DNA of 11,922 nucleotides from JAUICS01 sp964384335 (GCA_964384335.1 CAYLKN010000047.1:1-11922); one strand, 5' to 3'. Positions 1-6,817 are shown, counted from the stretch's first letter. Translations and numbers: made by a program. The notes: generated by a model not told the origin, from the sequence alone.

Positions 1-36
1 AAAAATACTTCATTTTGTAATTTTGTTTTCGCCCGC

Positions 37-64
37 TTGAACGGAAGGAAAAAATGACTATTGT
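37..64 (+). promoter_or_regulatory. weak candidate promoter for bolA-grxD
   Basis: A -35-like TTGAAC (37-42) and a -10-like TATTGT (59-64) are 16 bases apart, each matching four of six sigma70 consensus bases. A start near 70 would leave an untranslated leader of about 24 bases before bolA. The upstream gene lies outside the window, so bolA could equally be transcribed from further upstream. This promoter also overlaps a short ORF (54-80) that has its own ribosome binding site, and the two readings compete. Confidence 0.2.
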
Positions 65-80
65 AATTTTTAAAGTGTAA
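54..80 (+). other. possible 8-codon leader ORF before bolA
   Basis: The frame encodes MTIVIFKV and stops at TAA (78-80). It is preceded by a strong purine-rich Shine-Dalgarno stretch, GGAAGG (43-48), five bases before the ATG. It ends 13 bases before the bolA start, close enough for reinitiation or coupling. No homology can be claimed for eight residues, and the AT-rich setting makes a chance ORF quite possible. Confidence 0.2.
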
Positions 81-93
81 AAGGAAATCTGAA

Positions 94-333
94 ATGCCGA
101 TGGACCAGAGTGAGTTGATTGAAATGATCAAAAGCGGAATTCCAGATGCGCAGGTACGGATTGAGGATTTGCGCGGGGACGGCGATCATTATGCCGCTTA
201 TATTGAATCCCATGCTTTTAAGGGCAAAACCCGGGTTCAGCAGCATCAGATGGTTTATGACGCCCTGCAGGGTAAAATGGGTCCCGTTTTACATGCTCTG
301 GCCATTCAGACATCGGTACCGTCTGAAGACTGA
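94..333 (+). CDS. bolA: BolA/IbaG-family Fe-S metabolism protein
   Basis: This 79-residue protein has the length and layout of the short BolA subfamily (IbaG/BolA2-like), which works in the cytoplasm with CGFS glutaredoxins in iron-sulfur cluster handling and iron sensing. The family core is visible as a beta-strand pair (residues 20-38), the HAFKGK loop (40-45), and the helical QQHQMVYDAL segment (49-58), whose H51 is the conserved histidine expected to help ligate a shared [2Fe-2S] cluster. The ATG at 94 is supported by AAGGAA (81-86) seven bases upstream; a second ATG at residue 3 has poorer spacing. The stop lies 22 bases before grxD, so the two genes are probably one operon, which agrees with the known BolA-Grx partnership. 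Family assignment is firm. Whether it is a BolA1, IbaG or BolA2 ortholog cannot be settled here, so the symbol is generic. Confidence 0.9.
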   Translation: MPMDQSELIEMIKSGIPDAQVRIEDLRGDGDHYAAYIESHAFKGKTRVQQHQMVYDALQGKMGPVLHALAIQTSVPSED

Positions 334-355
334 TAAATAAAAAAAGAGGTTTACC

Positions 356-694
356 GTGAGCGACGATATAAACACGCATATACAGTCAGAAATCGACAAT
401 AATGATGTTGTCCTGTTCATGAAGGGCGATGTGGCCATGCCCATGTGCGGGTTTTCCGCAGCGGTGGTGCAAATTCTTTCCCACCTCGGTGTTTCTTTCA
501 GGGATATCAATGTGCTTGAAAGTGATGATCTGCGTCAGGGCATAAAAGATTTCAGCAACTGGCCCACCATTCCCCAGCTTTACGTCAAAGGGGAATTTGT
601 CGGCGGGTGCGATATTATCCGTGAAATGTTCGAAACCAGGGAACTTCAGGATCTTCTCAAAGACAAGAACGTACCGTTTGAGGACGCGGCTTAA
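356..694 (+). CDS. grxD: monothiol glutaredoxin, Grx4 family
   Basis: This 112-residue single-domain glutaredoxin matches the usual length of about 105-115 for bacterial Grx4. The monothiol active site CGFS is at residues 31-34, with K23 of the FMKG motif before it, the cis-proline motif WPTIPQLY at 69-76 (P73), and the glutathione-binding GGCDI at 83-87. In this family the cysteine and bound glutathione hold a [2Fe-2S] cluster that is passed to apo-proteins or shared with BolA; it is not a general disulfide reductase. The start is GTG at 356, chosen because AAGAGG lies at 344-349, six bases upstream, and the next residues fit the family N terminus. It follows the BolA-like gene in the same direction. 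Its stop is only 15 bases from the end of the convergent rodA gene. Confidence 0.95.
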   Translation: MSDDINTHIQSEIDNNDVVLFMKGDVAMPMCGFSAAVVQILSHLGVSFRDINVLESDDLRQGIKDFSNWPTIPQLYVKGEFVGGCDIIREMFETRELQDLLKDKNVPFEDAA

Positions 695-709
695 GGTTTG
701 ACCTGCCCC

Positions 710-1843
710 TTATATCCTGGGGACTTTCGCGTCCCTGTGTATGCTTGCGCTGAGAACAAGTCCGAATCCGGCCATAACGGCCAGCATTGACGTACCGCCG
801 TAGGAAACAAGTGGCAGAGGTGCCCCGACAACAGGAATAACACCCATTACCATGGCAATATTGACCATGACATAAAGAGAGAAATTGATTGTCAGGCCCA
901 TAACGAGCAGTTTAGAGAATTTGGAAACACTGCGGTAAGAAATAATATGTCCGTAAAGAATGACGAGTCCCATAAGCAACAGTATAAACAGTCCGCCAAA
1001 CAACCCCCATTCCTCGGCCCAGAGCGTGAAAATAAAGTCCGTCTGTTTTTCCGGAAGGAAATTGAGGTGACTTTGCGTTCCCTGCAAAAACCCCTTACCG
1101 TCAATCCCGCCTGACCCCAGCGCAATTTTGGACTGGAGTATATGGTATCCCGCCCCCAGAGGATCACTTTCAGGGTTCAGAAATGTCAGAATACGGTCTT
1201 TCTGATAATCGTGCAGAAACTGCCAGACAACCGGGACAGACCCCGCGCCAAGAATTATGACTCCGATGAATATCCACAAAGGCGCACCGCCGATAAAAAA
1301 CATTGCACCGGCATTAACGGTGAGCATGATGGCGGTTCCCAAATCCGGCTGTATACTCACAAGAAAAATCGGTATGCCGGCAAGAAGCAGGGGCCAGAAC
1401 AATAGCATGATATTATTGGCATTCTCTTCCCCAACGGCATGAAAATACCGGGCCAGTATCATTATCATGGCGATTTTCATAAGCTCAGACGGCTGAATCT
1501 GCACACCGCCTATATCGATCCAGCGCTGGGCCCCCATCCCCACCTGGCCCATAAACTCAACGCACAGCAAAAGCACAAGACACCCGATATAAGTAAGATA
1601 GGCAATTCGGTGCCAGAACCGTATATCAACAACCGCAATAAGAAACATCAGGGAAAGACAGACAATCATCCGTTTTAGCTGGGTCGATGCCCAGGGATGC
1701 ATATTTCCGTTAGCCGATGAATACAGGGCCAGTATCCCGGTCGAAGCAATGCATATAATCAGTAAAACAAGCCCCCAGTTCATGTGAACGAGTTTCTGTC
1801 TCAGACTTAATTCGTATGAAATGCCGTGCTGTTTAAAAAACAT
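710..1843 (-). CDS. rodA: rod-shape peptidoglycan glycosyltransferase RodA (SEDS)
   Basis: RodA polymerises glycan strands from lipid II during side-wall growth, in the inner membrane with PBP2. The 377 residues form about ten hydrophobic segments, the first near 23-41. SEDS signatures appear in order: IQPSELMKI (116-124), QPDLGTA (165-171), YQKDRI (213-218) leading into the large periplasmic loop, FLPEKQTDFIF (262-272) containing D269 (the position of the essential aspartate in characterised RodA), AEEWG (276-280), and near the C terminus PLVSYGGTSM (344-353). Length is typical. The ATG follows the mrdA stop by five bases, and its Shine-Dalgarno AAGGAT (1851-1856, minus strand) lies within the end of mrdA, implying translational coupling. 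RodA rather than FtsW is favoured by the mre-mrdA context. It is the last gene of the cluster, and no intrinsic terminator follows it. Confidence 0.97.
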   Translation of the reverse strand: MFFKQHGISYELSLRQKLVHMNWGLVLLIICIASTGILALYSSANGNMHPWASTQLKRMIVCLSLMFLIAVVDIRFWHRIAYLTYIGCLVLLLCVEFMGQVGMGAQRWIDIGGVQIQPSELMKIAMIMILARYFHAVGEENANNIMLLFWPLLLAGIPIFLVSIQPDLGTAIMLTVNAGAMFFIGGAPLWIFIGVIILGAGSVPVVWQFLHDYQKDRILTFLNPESDPLGAGYHILQSKIALGSGGIDGKGFLQGTQSHLNFLPEKQTDFIFTLWAEEWGLFGGLFILLLMGLVILYGHIISYRSVSKFSKLLVMGLTINFSLYVMVNIAMVMGVIPVVGAPLPLVSYGGTSMLAVMAGFGLVLSASIHRDAKVPRI

Positions 1844-1848
1844 GACTT

Positions 1849-3747
1849 TTATCCTTTTTCGGTCTTTCTATCTTCCATATGGCCTCCGCTTTGCCTCGCA
1901 CCTGTGAAAGACGCCTCAAGTTTTCCGGCCGGGTCTATCTCCTGCGTCCGTTTCAGAATATCACGCGCAATCGGGGCTGCGGACTTTGACCCGCTCCCGC
2001 CGTGTTCCACAACAACGCTGCAGACATAACGCGGCTTGTGCAACGGGGCATATCCGACAAACAAGGCGTGATGGCGAAACTTTCGCGGCAAATCCTCGTT
2101 TTTAATTCCGGCAAGACGTTCGGCCGCAGTGATGCGTTTTACCTGTGCCGTTCCTGTTTTGCCGCCCATCTGCATTGATGGGTCCTCAAGCTTTGACCCT
2201 CTTGCAGTTCCCTTTTCTCCGATAACGGCCAGATCCATTCCATACTTCACAAGATCGAGATGGTGCGCACTTACATTCACTTTCGGATGCTGGTTATGGA
2301 ATGCCTGTAGATCCAGCCCGGTCCGAAGTGTCGCCCAGGGCGTCACTTTTTTCCCTCCATTGACCAGTGCGGCCGTCATCAGTCCAAGCTGAAGCGGGGT
2401 TGTAAGAAGATAGCCCTGCCCAATACTGCTGACCACAGTTTCCCCGGGTGCCCAGCGTTCGCCAAAATGACCGAATTTCCACTCTTTGTCGGGGACAAGG
2501 CCTGGCCGTCCTTCTGCCAGTTCAAAACCGGTCCTGCTGCCCAGGCCAAAATCCCTGGCAACTTCGGCAATGTCATCTATCGTCAACTGCGTGGCAAGAT
2601 TGTAAAAATACACGTCACAGGATTCTTCAATCGCCTTAAACAGATTCATATGGCCATGGCCTTCCTTGCGCCAGCAGTGAAAGCGGTCCCGCCCCATCCT
2701 GAAAAATCCCGGACAGAAAAAGGTATTATCCGGACCGACAATGCCTTTTTTCAGGGCGGCAAGTGCCGTAATCATCTTGAACGTCGAACCTGGAGGATAC
2801 TGCCCTGCCAGAGCCTTGTTGGTCAGCGGATCGTCAGGATGCGATAACAGCTTTTCCCATTCCGCGGTAGTGATGCCCTGACTAAATTTTCTGGGGTCGA
2901 ATGATGGGCATGAAGCCAAAGCGTATATTGCCCCGTTATGGGCATCCAGCACCACTGCCGAGGCACTTATCGAATGCGTAAGACGTTCAAAGGCATAGGC
3001 CTGAAGATCAAGATCGACACTGAGCTGAATGTTCTCTCCGTTTTCTGGTGACTCCTTGTTCAGTTCGCGGATTTCCCGCCCGATGACGTTTACTTCAACC
3101 TCTGCGCGTCCGGCCTTCCCGCGCAGTAAAGGATCATATGCTTTTTCAATACCGGTTTTGCCGATCTTGAAACCGGGTATGTTAAGCGCCGGTTCTTTTG
3201 TAAGATCCGCTTTGGTTACTTCACCAACATATCCGATCAGATGGGCACTGGCTTCACCAAGCGTATAATTCCGAAAATATCCGACATCTGTCATTATTCC
3301 CGCCAGATCAGGAATATTGACTTCTATTATTGCCAGTTCCTGGCGGGTCAGATTGTCTTTGACTTTAATCGGAAAATACGAGGGCTTTTCTTTAATACTC
3401 CGTTTAACCGTTTCAATTGCATTATCCGGCAAATCGATAAGCCGCGCCAGAGAATTCAGAACGCCGTTAATATCATCGGCCTGCTCCGGAACAATAAATA
3501 CCTGGTATTTCTGCTTGTTGGATGCAAGCGGCAAACCGCGCAAATCCATGATTTGTCCCCGCCGGGGCGGGATGATACGCAGATTGATCCTGTTTTTATC
3601 GGCAAGCGTTTTATATTGCTCCCCGTTAACAATCTGGAGCCAGCCAAGTCTGGCACCCAGACCGACAAGCCCTATAAACTGGCCGGCGCCGATTAAAAAA
3701 GACCGGCGGGTAAATTTCTGGGCTTCGTTATTATCAAAAGGTTCCAA
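1849..3747 (-). CDS. mrdA: penicillin-binding protein 2, elongation transpeptidase
   Basis: PBP2 is the DD-transpeptidase that cross-links glycan made by RodA in the elongasome, anchored in the inner membrane with its catalytic domain in the periplasm. The 632 residues show a single N-terminal anchor (about 16-38), a pedestal domain beginning with NRINLRIIPPRRGQI (52-66), and a transpeptidase domain from about 240. Catalytic motifs are STFK (321-324, nucleophile S321), SCD (376-378) and KTGT (530-533); the form SxD rather than SxN is usual for PBP2. GQGYLLTTPLQL (443-454) is another family signature. The start is TTG at 3747: the frame upstream closes at TAA (3754-3756), no ATG or GTG lies between, and AGGA lies nine bases before it. 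An upstream ATG (3766) is in another frame and closes quickly. The anchor begins TRRSFLIGAG, resembling a twin-arginine motif. mreD ends 26 bases before, and rodA starts five bases after. Confidence 0.97.
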   Translation of the reverse strand: MEPFDNNEAQKFTRRSFLIGAGQFIGLVGLGARLGWLQIVNGEQYKTLADKNRINLRIIPPRRGQIMDLRGLPLASNKQKYQVFIVPEQADDINGVLNSLARLIDLPDNAIETVKRSIKEKPSYFPIKVKDNLTRQELAIIEVNIPDLAGIMTDVGYFRNYTLGEASAHLIGYVGEVTKADLTKEPALNIPGFKIGKTGIEKAYDPLLRGKAGRAEVEVNVIGREIRELNKESPENGENIQLSVDLDLQAYAFERLTHSISASAVVLDAHNGAIYALASCPSFDPRKFSQGITTAEWEKLLSHPDDPLTNKALAGQYPPGSTFKMITALAALKKGIVGPDNTFFCPGFFRMGRDRFHCWRKEGHGHMNLFKAIEESCDVYFYNLATQLTIDDIAEVARDFGLGSRTGFELAEGRPGLVPDKEWKFGHFGERWAPGETVVSSIGQGYLLTTPLQLGLMTAALVNGGKKVTPWATLRTGLDLQAFHNQHPKVNVSAHHLDLVKYGMDLAVIGEKGTARGSKLEDPSMQMGGKTGTAQVKRITAAERLAGIKNEDLPRKFRHHALFVGYAPLHKPRYVCSVVVEHGGSGSKSAAPIARDILKRTQEIDPAGKLEASFTGARQSGGHMEDRKTEKG

Positions 3748-3773
3748 GGCCTGTTATCCTGCTCATTAAAATT

Positions 3774-4316
3774 TCAACTGTCTTTCATCACATCATGGCT
3801 CGATAAGGGCAGTTTCCGGTGGGTGAAAATCAATATCATTGTTAACCCCGGAAACAGACATATTGTTAAAAGCGCACTGTAGACAACCTGCCAAACATCA
3901 GGCCAGAAGCCTGAAAGAATGTAAAACATAGCCACTTTAACCAGATTATAGACAACGCACAGAATAGCGAAGGCCAGCCAGAAGACAAGGTGAGTCTGAC
4001 CAAGCAGGATACGCCTTTGATCTGTTATCACTTTTCTGACCAGTATAAATATGAACGCATGAAAACCCGGAGGGAAGTTTGAAAATATATCAAAAAACAG
4101 TCCTGCAAGAAAAGTTGCCCATAACGGCAAAAGCGATGGCCGGTGTGTTGCCCAGTAATAAAGCGCAATAAGAAAAAGGTCCGGCTTAATCCAGACTGCC
4201 CCGGGGATATAGTAAGGAACGATGCTCAGTAACAAAAACAAAACGATAACGCCGAGCGCAAATATGAAATAGAGCGTTTTGAAGGCGAAAACGGGCATGT
4301 TCTGCATGGTTGCCAT
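3774..4316 (-). CDS. mreD: rod shape-determining membrane protein MreD
   Basis: MreD is a small inner-membrane protein that binds MreC and helps couple MreB to the wall-building enzymes. At 180 residues it is slightly longer than many homologs (about 160-175). It is very hydrophobic, with five or six predicted membrane segments near 14-38, 46-57, 63-78, 86-94, 108-133 and 142-166. The family-type patterns KPDLFLIALYYW (44-55) and FLAGLFFDIFSN (69-80) support the call, as does its place between mreC and mrdA. The ATG at 4316 is the first possible conventional start, because the frame upstream ends at a TAG (4326-4328). No Shine-Dalgarno sequence is visible before it, nor before the internal ATGs at residues 4 and 7. 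It is unusually far (147 bases) from mreC. Confidence 0.9.
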   Translation of the reverse strand: MATMQNMPVFAFKTLYFIFALGVIVLFLLLSIVPYYIPGAVWIKPDLFLIALYYWATHRPSLLPLWATFLAGLFFDIFSNFPPGFHAFIFILVRKVITDQRRILLGQTHLVFWLAFAILCVVYNLVKVAMFYILSGFWPDVWQVVYSALLTICLFPGLTMILIFTHRKLPLSSHDVMKDS

Positions 4317-4379
4317 ATAAAAAATCTATGATGAGGTTACTTAATTATTCTTATCTTAAATGACTATCCGCCATTTTTC

Positions 4380-4418
4380 ATCACCAAAAGGTGATTCCCG
4401 GTATCGAATGCGGGATCA
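4380..4418 (-). promoter_or_regulatory. two competing hairpins in the mreC-mreD spacer
   Basis: In the mre transcript, the first hairpin pairs TGAT-CCCG with CGGG-ATCA (plus-strand 4411-4418 with 4392-4400), eight pairs with one bulged base and a ten-base loop. The second pairs ATCACC with GGTGAT around a four-U loop (4380-4395, six perfect pairs). They share bases 4392-4395, so both full stems cannot form at once. No U-run follows either in the mre direction, so this is not an ordinary terminator. A 12-codon ORF (4381-4419, minus) spans both stems. An attenuator-like or RNA-processing role is inference only. Confidence 0.35.
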
Positions 4419-4463
4419 TTATTTATAAAGATTGTTTGATAAGACCATTCGGATTAGATGTCT

Positions 4464-5327
4464 TTACAGACTGTCCCCGAGAATAAGATTCGGATCAATC
4501 GGCCGTTGCAGTATGCGCACATAAACCATCTGGTCAAAATCCGCGTAGGGCTGCACGGCAAGATGCTTGTTATCTTTCATAACCACTTTTCCGATTGGAA
4601 TACCGGTCGGGAAAATGCCTCCAAGCCCCGATGTCAAAATCTCAGAGCCGACTTTGATATCCACATCTTCCGGAAGGTAGGTCAGAACGGGAAACTCATC
4701 ATTCATCCCTTTTAAAACGGCATTGTGGTGACTGCCGCTTACCAGCACAGGAACGCGGGAGTTCACATCATTGATGAGCAAAACGCGCGAAACATTTTCG
4801 CCCGTACTTTCCACGCGGCCGATAAGTCCGTCGCCGGTAACAACGGCATTTCCTTTTTTAACGCCGTCACTTTTCCCCGCAGATACAAGCACAGACTTAA
4901 CAAAAGCGGCCCCGGCATCCGCAATAATATGACCTGAAATGAAGGAAAGCTTGTCATCCACCTGTAAATTCAGAAGGCTTCGCAAAGCTTCATTTTCTGA
5001 CTGAAGGTAAAGGGCCTGGTGATACCATTGTCTGAGTTTAATATTTTCCTGACGCAGGTTTTCGTTTTGCTGCTGCATAGCCATAAAATTATTCAAACCA
5101 TTGGCAAAGGACGAGATTTGCATAAAAGGCGCGGAAACAAGACTTACAACAGGGGACGTAATATCGGTGAGGCTTATTTTTACCTCATCCGCAAGACGCG
5201 GCTGAGCTGTCGATACTATAATCAGCGCAAGAGAAACGATCATGAAAACGTAAGGGCCATACCGGACACTCCACGCAGAAAAAATATTCGGTCCAGGGTA
5301 TGTCTTCGTTATAGGCTTTGATCGCAA
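4464..5327 (-). CDS. mreC: rod shape-determining protein MreC
   Basis: MreC is the periplasmic scaffold of the elongasome, anchored in the inner membrane, where it contacts PBP2 and MreD. The 287 residues show a short cytoplasmic N terminus, one membrane helix (about 24-41), a coiled coil rich in Q, N, E and L (about 80-122), then the beta-barrel domains (about 127-275). Typical family strings are GLIGRVE (167-173), INDVNSRVPV (185-194) and GLGGIFPTGIPIG (234-246). Length is within the family's usual range. The start is assigned to TTG at 5327: the frame upstream is open only to a TAA at 5352-5354 and holds no ATG or GTG, while the first internal ATG (M29) would cut into the membrane helix. 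The Shine-Dalgarno is weak (CGGG about eleven bases upstream). It is separated from mreB by 161 AT-rich bases that may carry its own promoter. Confidence 0.95.
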   Translation of the reverse strand: MRSKPITKTYPGPNIFSAWSVRYGPYVFMIVSLALIIVSTAQPRLADEVKISLTDITSPVVSLVSAPFMQISSFANGLNNFMAMQQQNENLRQENIKLRQWYHQALYLQSENEALRSLLNLQVDDKLSFISGHIIADAGAAFVKSVLVSAGKSDGVKKGNAVVTGDGLIGRVESTGENVSRVLLINDVNSRVPVLVSGSHHNAVLKGMNDEFPVLTYLPEDVDIKVGSEILTSGLGGIFPTGIPIGKVVMKDNKHLAVQPYADFDQMVYVRILQRPIDPNLILGDSL

Positions 5328-5350
5328 CTTTATTACCCGCTTTTGTAATA

Positions 5351-5356
5351 ATTATA
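5351..5356 (-). promoter_or_regulatory. candidate -10 box ahead of mreC
   Basis: A perfect TATAAT lies on the minus strand, about 24 bases before the mreC start, which would give a leader of roughly 15-20 bases. No good -35 hexamer is found 16-18 bases upstream (TATCTT at 17), so the call rests on the -10 box and position only. Two overlapping palindromes, AAATCGATTT (5356-5365) and GATTTTCAAAATC (5361-5373), lie where a regulator could block this site. The surrounding sequence is very AT-rich, so chance occurrence is a real alternative. Confidence 0.25.
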
Positions 5357-5436
5357 AATCGATTTTCAAAATCAAGATACATTGAAAAACTTAACCACAT
5401 ATTAATCTTTATATTAATTTCAATAACAAACAACCG

Positions 5437-5452
5437 GTGCATAACATTGCAC
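5437..5452 (-). repeat. small hairpin after mreB
   Basis: GTGCA and TGCAC form a perfect five-base stem around a six-base loop, about 37 bases past the mreB stop. In the mre direction it is followed by CGGTTGTTTGTTATT, a U-rich but interrupted tract. It may act as a weak terminator or attenuator that lowers expression of the genes after mreB, or it may stabilise the mreB 3' end. The stem is too short for confidence. Confidence 0.25.
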
Positions 5453-5488
5453 TTAAAGTCCTGTGGGTAAGTTTGAAGGGGCCTGATT

Positions 5489-6529
5489 TTAATACGTTCC
5501 GATCAAAATCGTATTCATGCGGTTGATTTCCTGCAGCGCGTGGCCGGTGCCGAGGGCAACGCATGTAAGCGGATCATCAGCAATAGTGACTGCAAGGCCG
5601 GTGGAATGACGCAGCACAAAATCAAGGTTTGAAAGAAGCGCACCGCCGCCGGTCAGAACAATACCTTTTTCAACAATGTCCGCAGCAAGCTCGGGGGCAG
5701 TATGTTCGAGGGCGACCTTAACGGCCTCCACAATCTGGCCGACAGGTTCGGAAAGGCTTTCCGCAACCTGTCTTTCGGTAATGATAATCTCTTTTGGTAC
5801 ACCGTTCATAAGGTCACGCCCCTTGATTTCAAGCTGGCGCCCTTCCCCGTCGCCGGGAGGACAAGCGGAACCGATTTCTTTTTTGATTCGCTCAGCCGTG
5901 CTTTCTCCGATAAGCAGATTATGCACACGCCTGATATACGCAATTATGGCTTCGTCCATTTTGTCGCCGCCAACCCGTACAGAGCGTGCATAAACTATGC
6001 CGCCAAGGGATATAACCGCAACCTCGGTCGTCCCGCCGCCAATATCAACGACCATCGACCCTGTCGGTTCGGTAACGGGCAGCCCGGCTCCGATTGCGGC
6101 AGCCATTGGTTCTTCAATAAGTTCAACCTGGCTTGCGCCCGCACTTTCAGCGGATTCCTGTATGGCCCGCCGTTCAACGGCAGTCGAACCGGAAGGCACA
6201 CATATTACCATTTTGGGGGACACAAAACTCCTTCTGTTATGCACTTTCCGGATGAAATGTTTGATCATCGCTTCCGTTACTTCAAAATCGGCAATAACCC
6301 CGTCACGCAAAGGACGTATCGCAACGATATTTCCCGGTGTCCGGCCAAGCATCTGCTTGGCTTCATTCCCGACGGCCAGAATCTGTTTTTTGCCACTGGA
6401 CATTGTAATGGCAACAACGGAAGGTTCATTCAGGACAATTCCGCGGTCTTTAACATAGACCAGAGTGTTGGCGGTCCCAAGATCGATTGCCATATCGGCG
6501 GACAAAAAGCCAAGGAGTTTAGAAAACAT
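5489..6529 (-). CDS. mreB: rod shape-determining protein MreB (bacterial actin)
   Basis: MreB is the actin-like ATPase whose membrane-bound filaments orient the elongation machinery. From the ATG at 6529 it is 346 residues, the usual family length. The N terminus MFSKLLGFL is the short amphipathic membrane-binding segment. ATP-site motifs follow: phosphate-1 AIDLGTANT (14-22), VPSGSTAVERRA (111-122), EEPMAAAIGAG (139-149), phosphate-2 DIGGGTTEV (162-170), and the adenosine motif LTGGGALLSN near 290. A GTG nine bases upstream (6538) would add three residues. I prefer the ATG because family proteins usually begin at this point; neither start has a clear Shine-Dalgarno sequence. It follows rpmJ and leads the mreBCD-mrdA-rodA cluster, with a candidate promoter just upstream. 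Identification is certain; only the start is open. Confidence 0.97.
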   Translation of the reverse strand: MFSKLLGFLSADMAIDLGTANTLVYVKDRGIVLNEPSVVAITMSSGKKQILAVGNEAKQMLGRTPGNIVAIRPLRDGVIADFEVTEAMIKHFIRKVHNRRSFVSPKMVICVPSGSTAVERRAIQESAESAGASQVELIEEPMAAAIGAGLPVTEPTGSMVVDIGGGTTEVAVISLGGIVYARSVRVGGDKMDEAIIAYIRRVHNLLIGESTAERIKKEIGSACPPGDGEGRQLEIKGRDLMNGVPKEIIITERQVAESLSEPVGQIVEAVKVALEHTAPELAADIVEKGIVLTGGGALLSNLDFVLRHSTGLAVTIADDPLTCVALGTGHALQEINRMNTILIGTY

Positions 6530-6557
6530 AACTGCCACTAGAACTTAAATTTTTATC

Positions 6558-6586
6558 ATCACAGACCAAAACAGAAAAGTTTTCAA
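6558..6586 (-). promoter_or_regulatory. candidate promoter for mreB
   Basis: On the minus strand TTGAAA (6581-6586) is followed after exactly 17 bases by TGTGAT (6558-6563). The -35 is preceded by TC, giving CTTGAA, close to the CTTGAC favoured by alphaproteobacterial sigma70. The -10 matches four of six bases. Transcription would start near 6550, leaving a leader of about 20 bases. Read-through from rpmJ is also possible, since no terminator separates the two genes. Confidence 0.35.
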
Positions 6587-6664
6587 GACTGAAATTCTCC
6601 AGTATCAAAATTAAATTGGCCTGTTTTGAAACAAATACATAATATATATCAGCACCGACAGGAA

Positions 6665-6790
6665 TTAACCCTGACGCGCCTTATATCTCGGATTTTGCTT
6701 ATTAATGACATAAACCCGCCCTTTACGCCGAATTACACGGCAGGCACGATGTCTTTTCTTAAGCGTTTTTAAGGAATTTACAACTTTCAT
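6665..6790 (-). CDS. rpmJ: 50S ribosomal protein L36, zinc-free form
   Basis: This 41-residue, strongly basic protein starts MKVVNSLKTLKKRH and ends KNPRYKARQG-like (NKQNPRYKARQG), the typical pattern of the longer alphaproteobacterial L36, a component of the large ribosomal subunit. It has one cysteine (C17), so it cannot form the four-ligand zinc ribbon of the classic 37-38-residue L36 and belongs to the C-minus class. The ATG at 6790 has AGGTG (6797-6801 on the minus strand) six bases upstream, and a good promoter lies about 28 bases before it. It is easily missed because of its size. The stop is 135 bases before the mreB ATG, in the same direction. No functional link to cell shape is implied, although co-transcription is possible. 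Confidence 0.93.
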   Translation of the reverse strand: MKVVNSLKTLKKRHRACRVIRRKGRVYVINKQNPRYKARQG

Positions 6791-6817
6791 ACCAACACCT
6801 GTTTAAAATAAACCAAA

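Noticed and set aside
3764..3766. ATG upstream of mrdA as an alternative start
   Set aside because: It is out of frame with PBP2 and closes after ten codons, so it cannot replace the TTG start at 3747.
3241..3769. Plus-strand frames of about 150 codons antisense to mrdA
   Set aside because: mrdA is intact on the other strand with all catalytic motifs. These frames have no start signals or family resemblance.
5185..5442. 85-codon minus-strand frame covering the mreB-mreC spacer and the mreC 5' end
   Set aside because: The first half is AT-rich translation of spacer DNA (I, N, K, F-rich), and the second half is the mreC N-terminal region in a wrong frame. I considered a frameshifted mreC N terminus, but the TTG-started frame already gives a complete anchor.
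5676..6541. Long plus-strand open frames (105, 153 and 279 codons) antisense to mreB
   Set aside because: They mirror the highly conserved mreB reading frame, show no recognisable protein family, and lack ribosome binding sites. They are composition-driven shadows.
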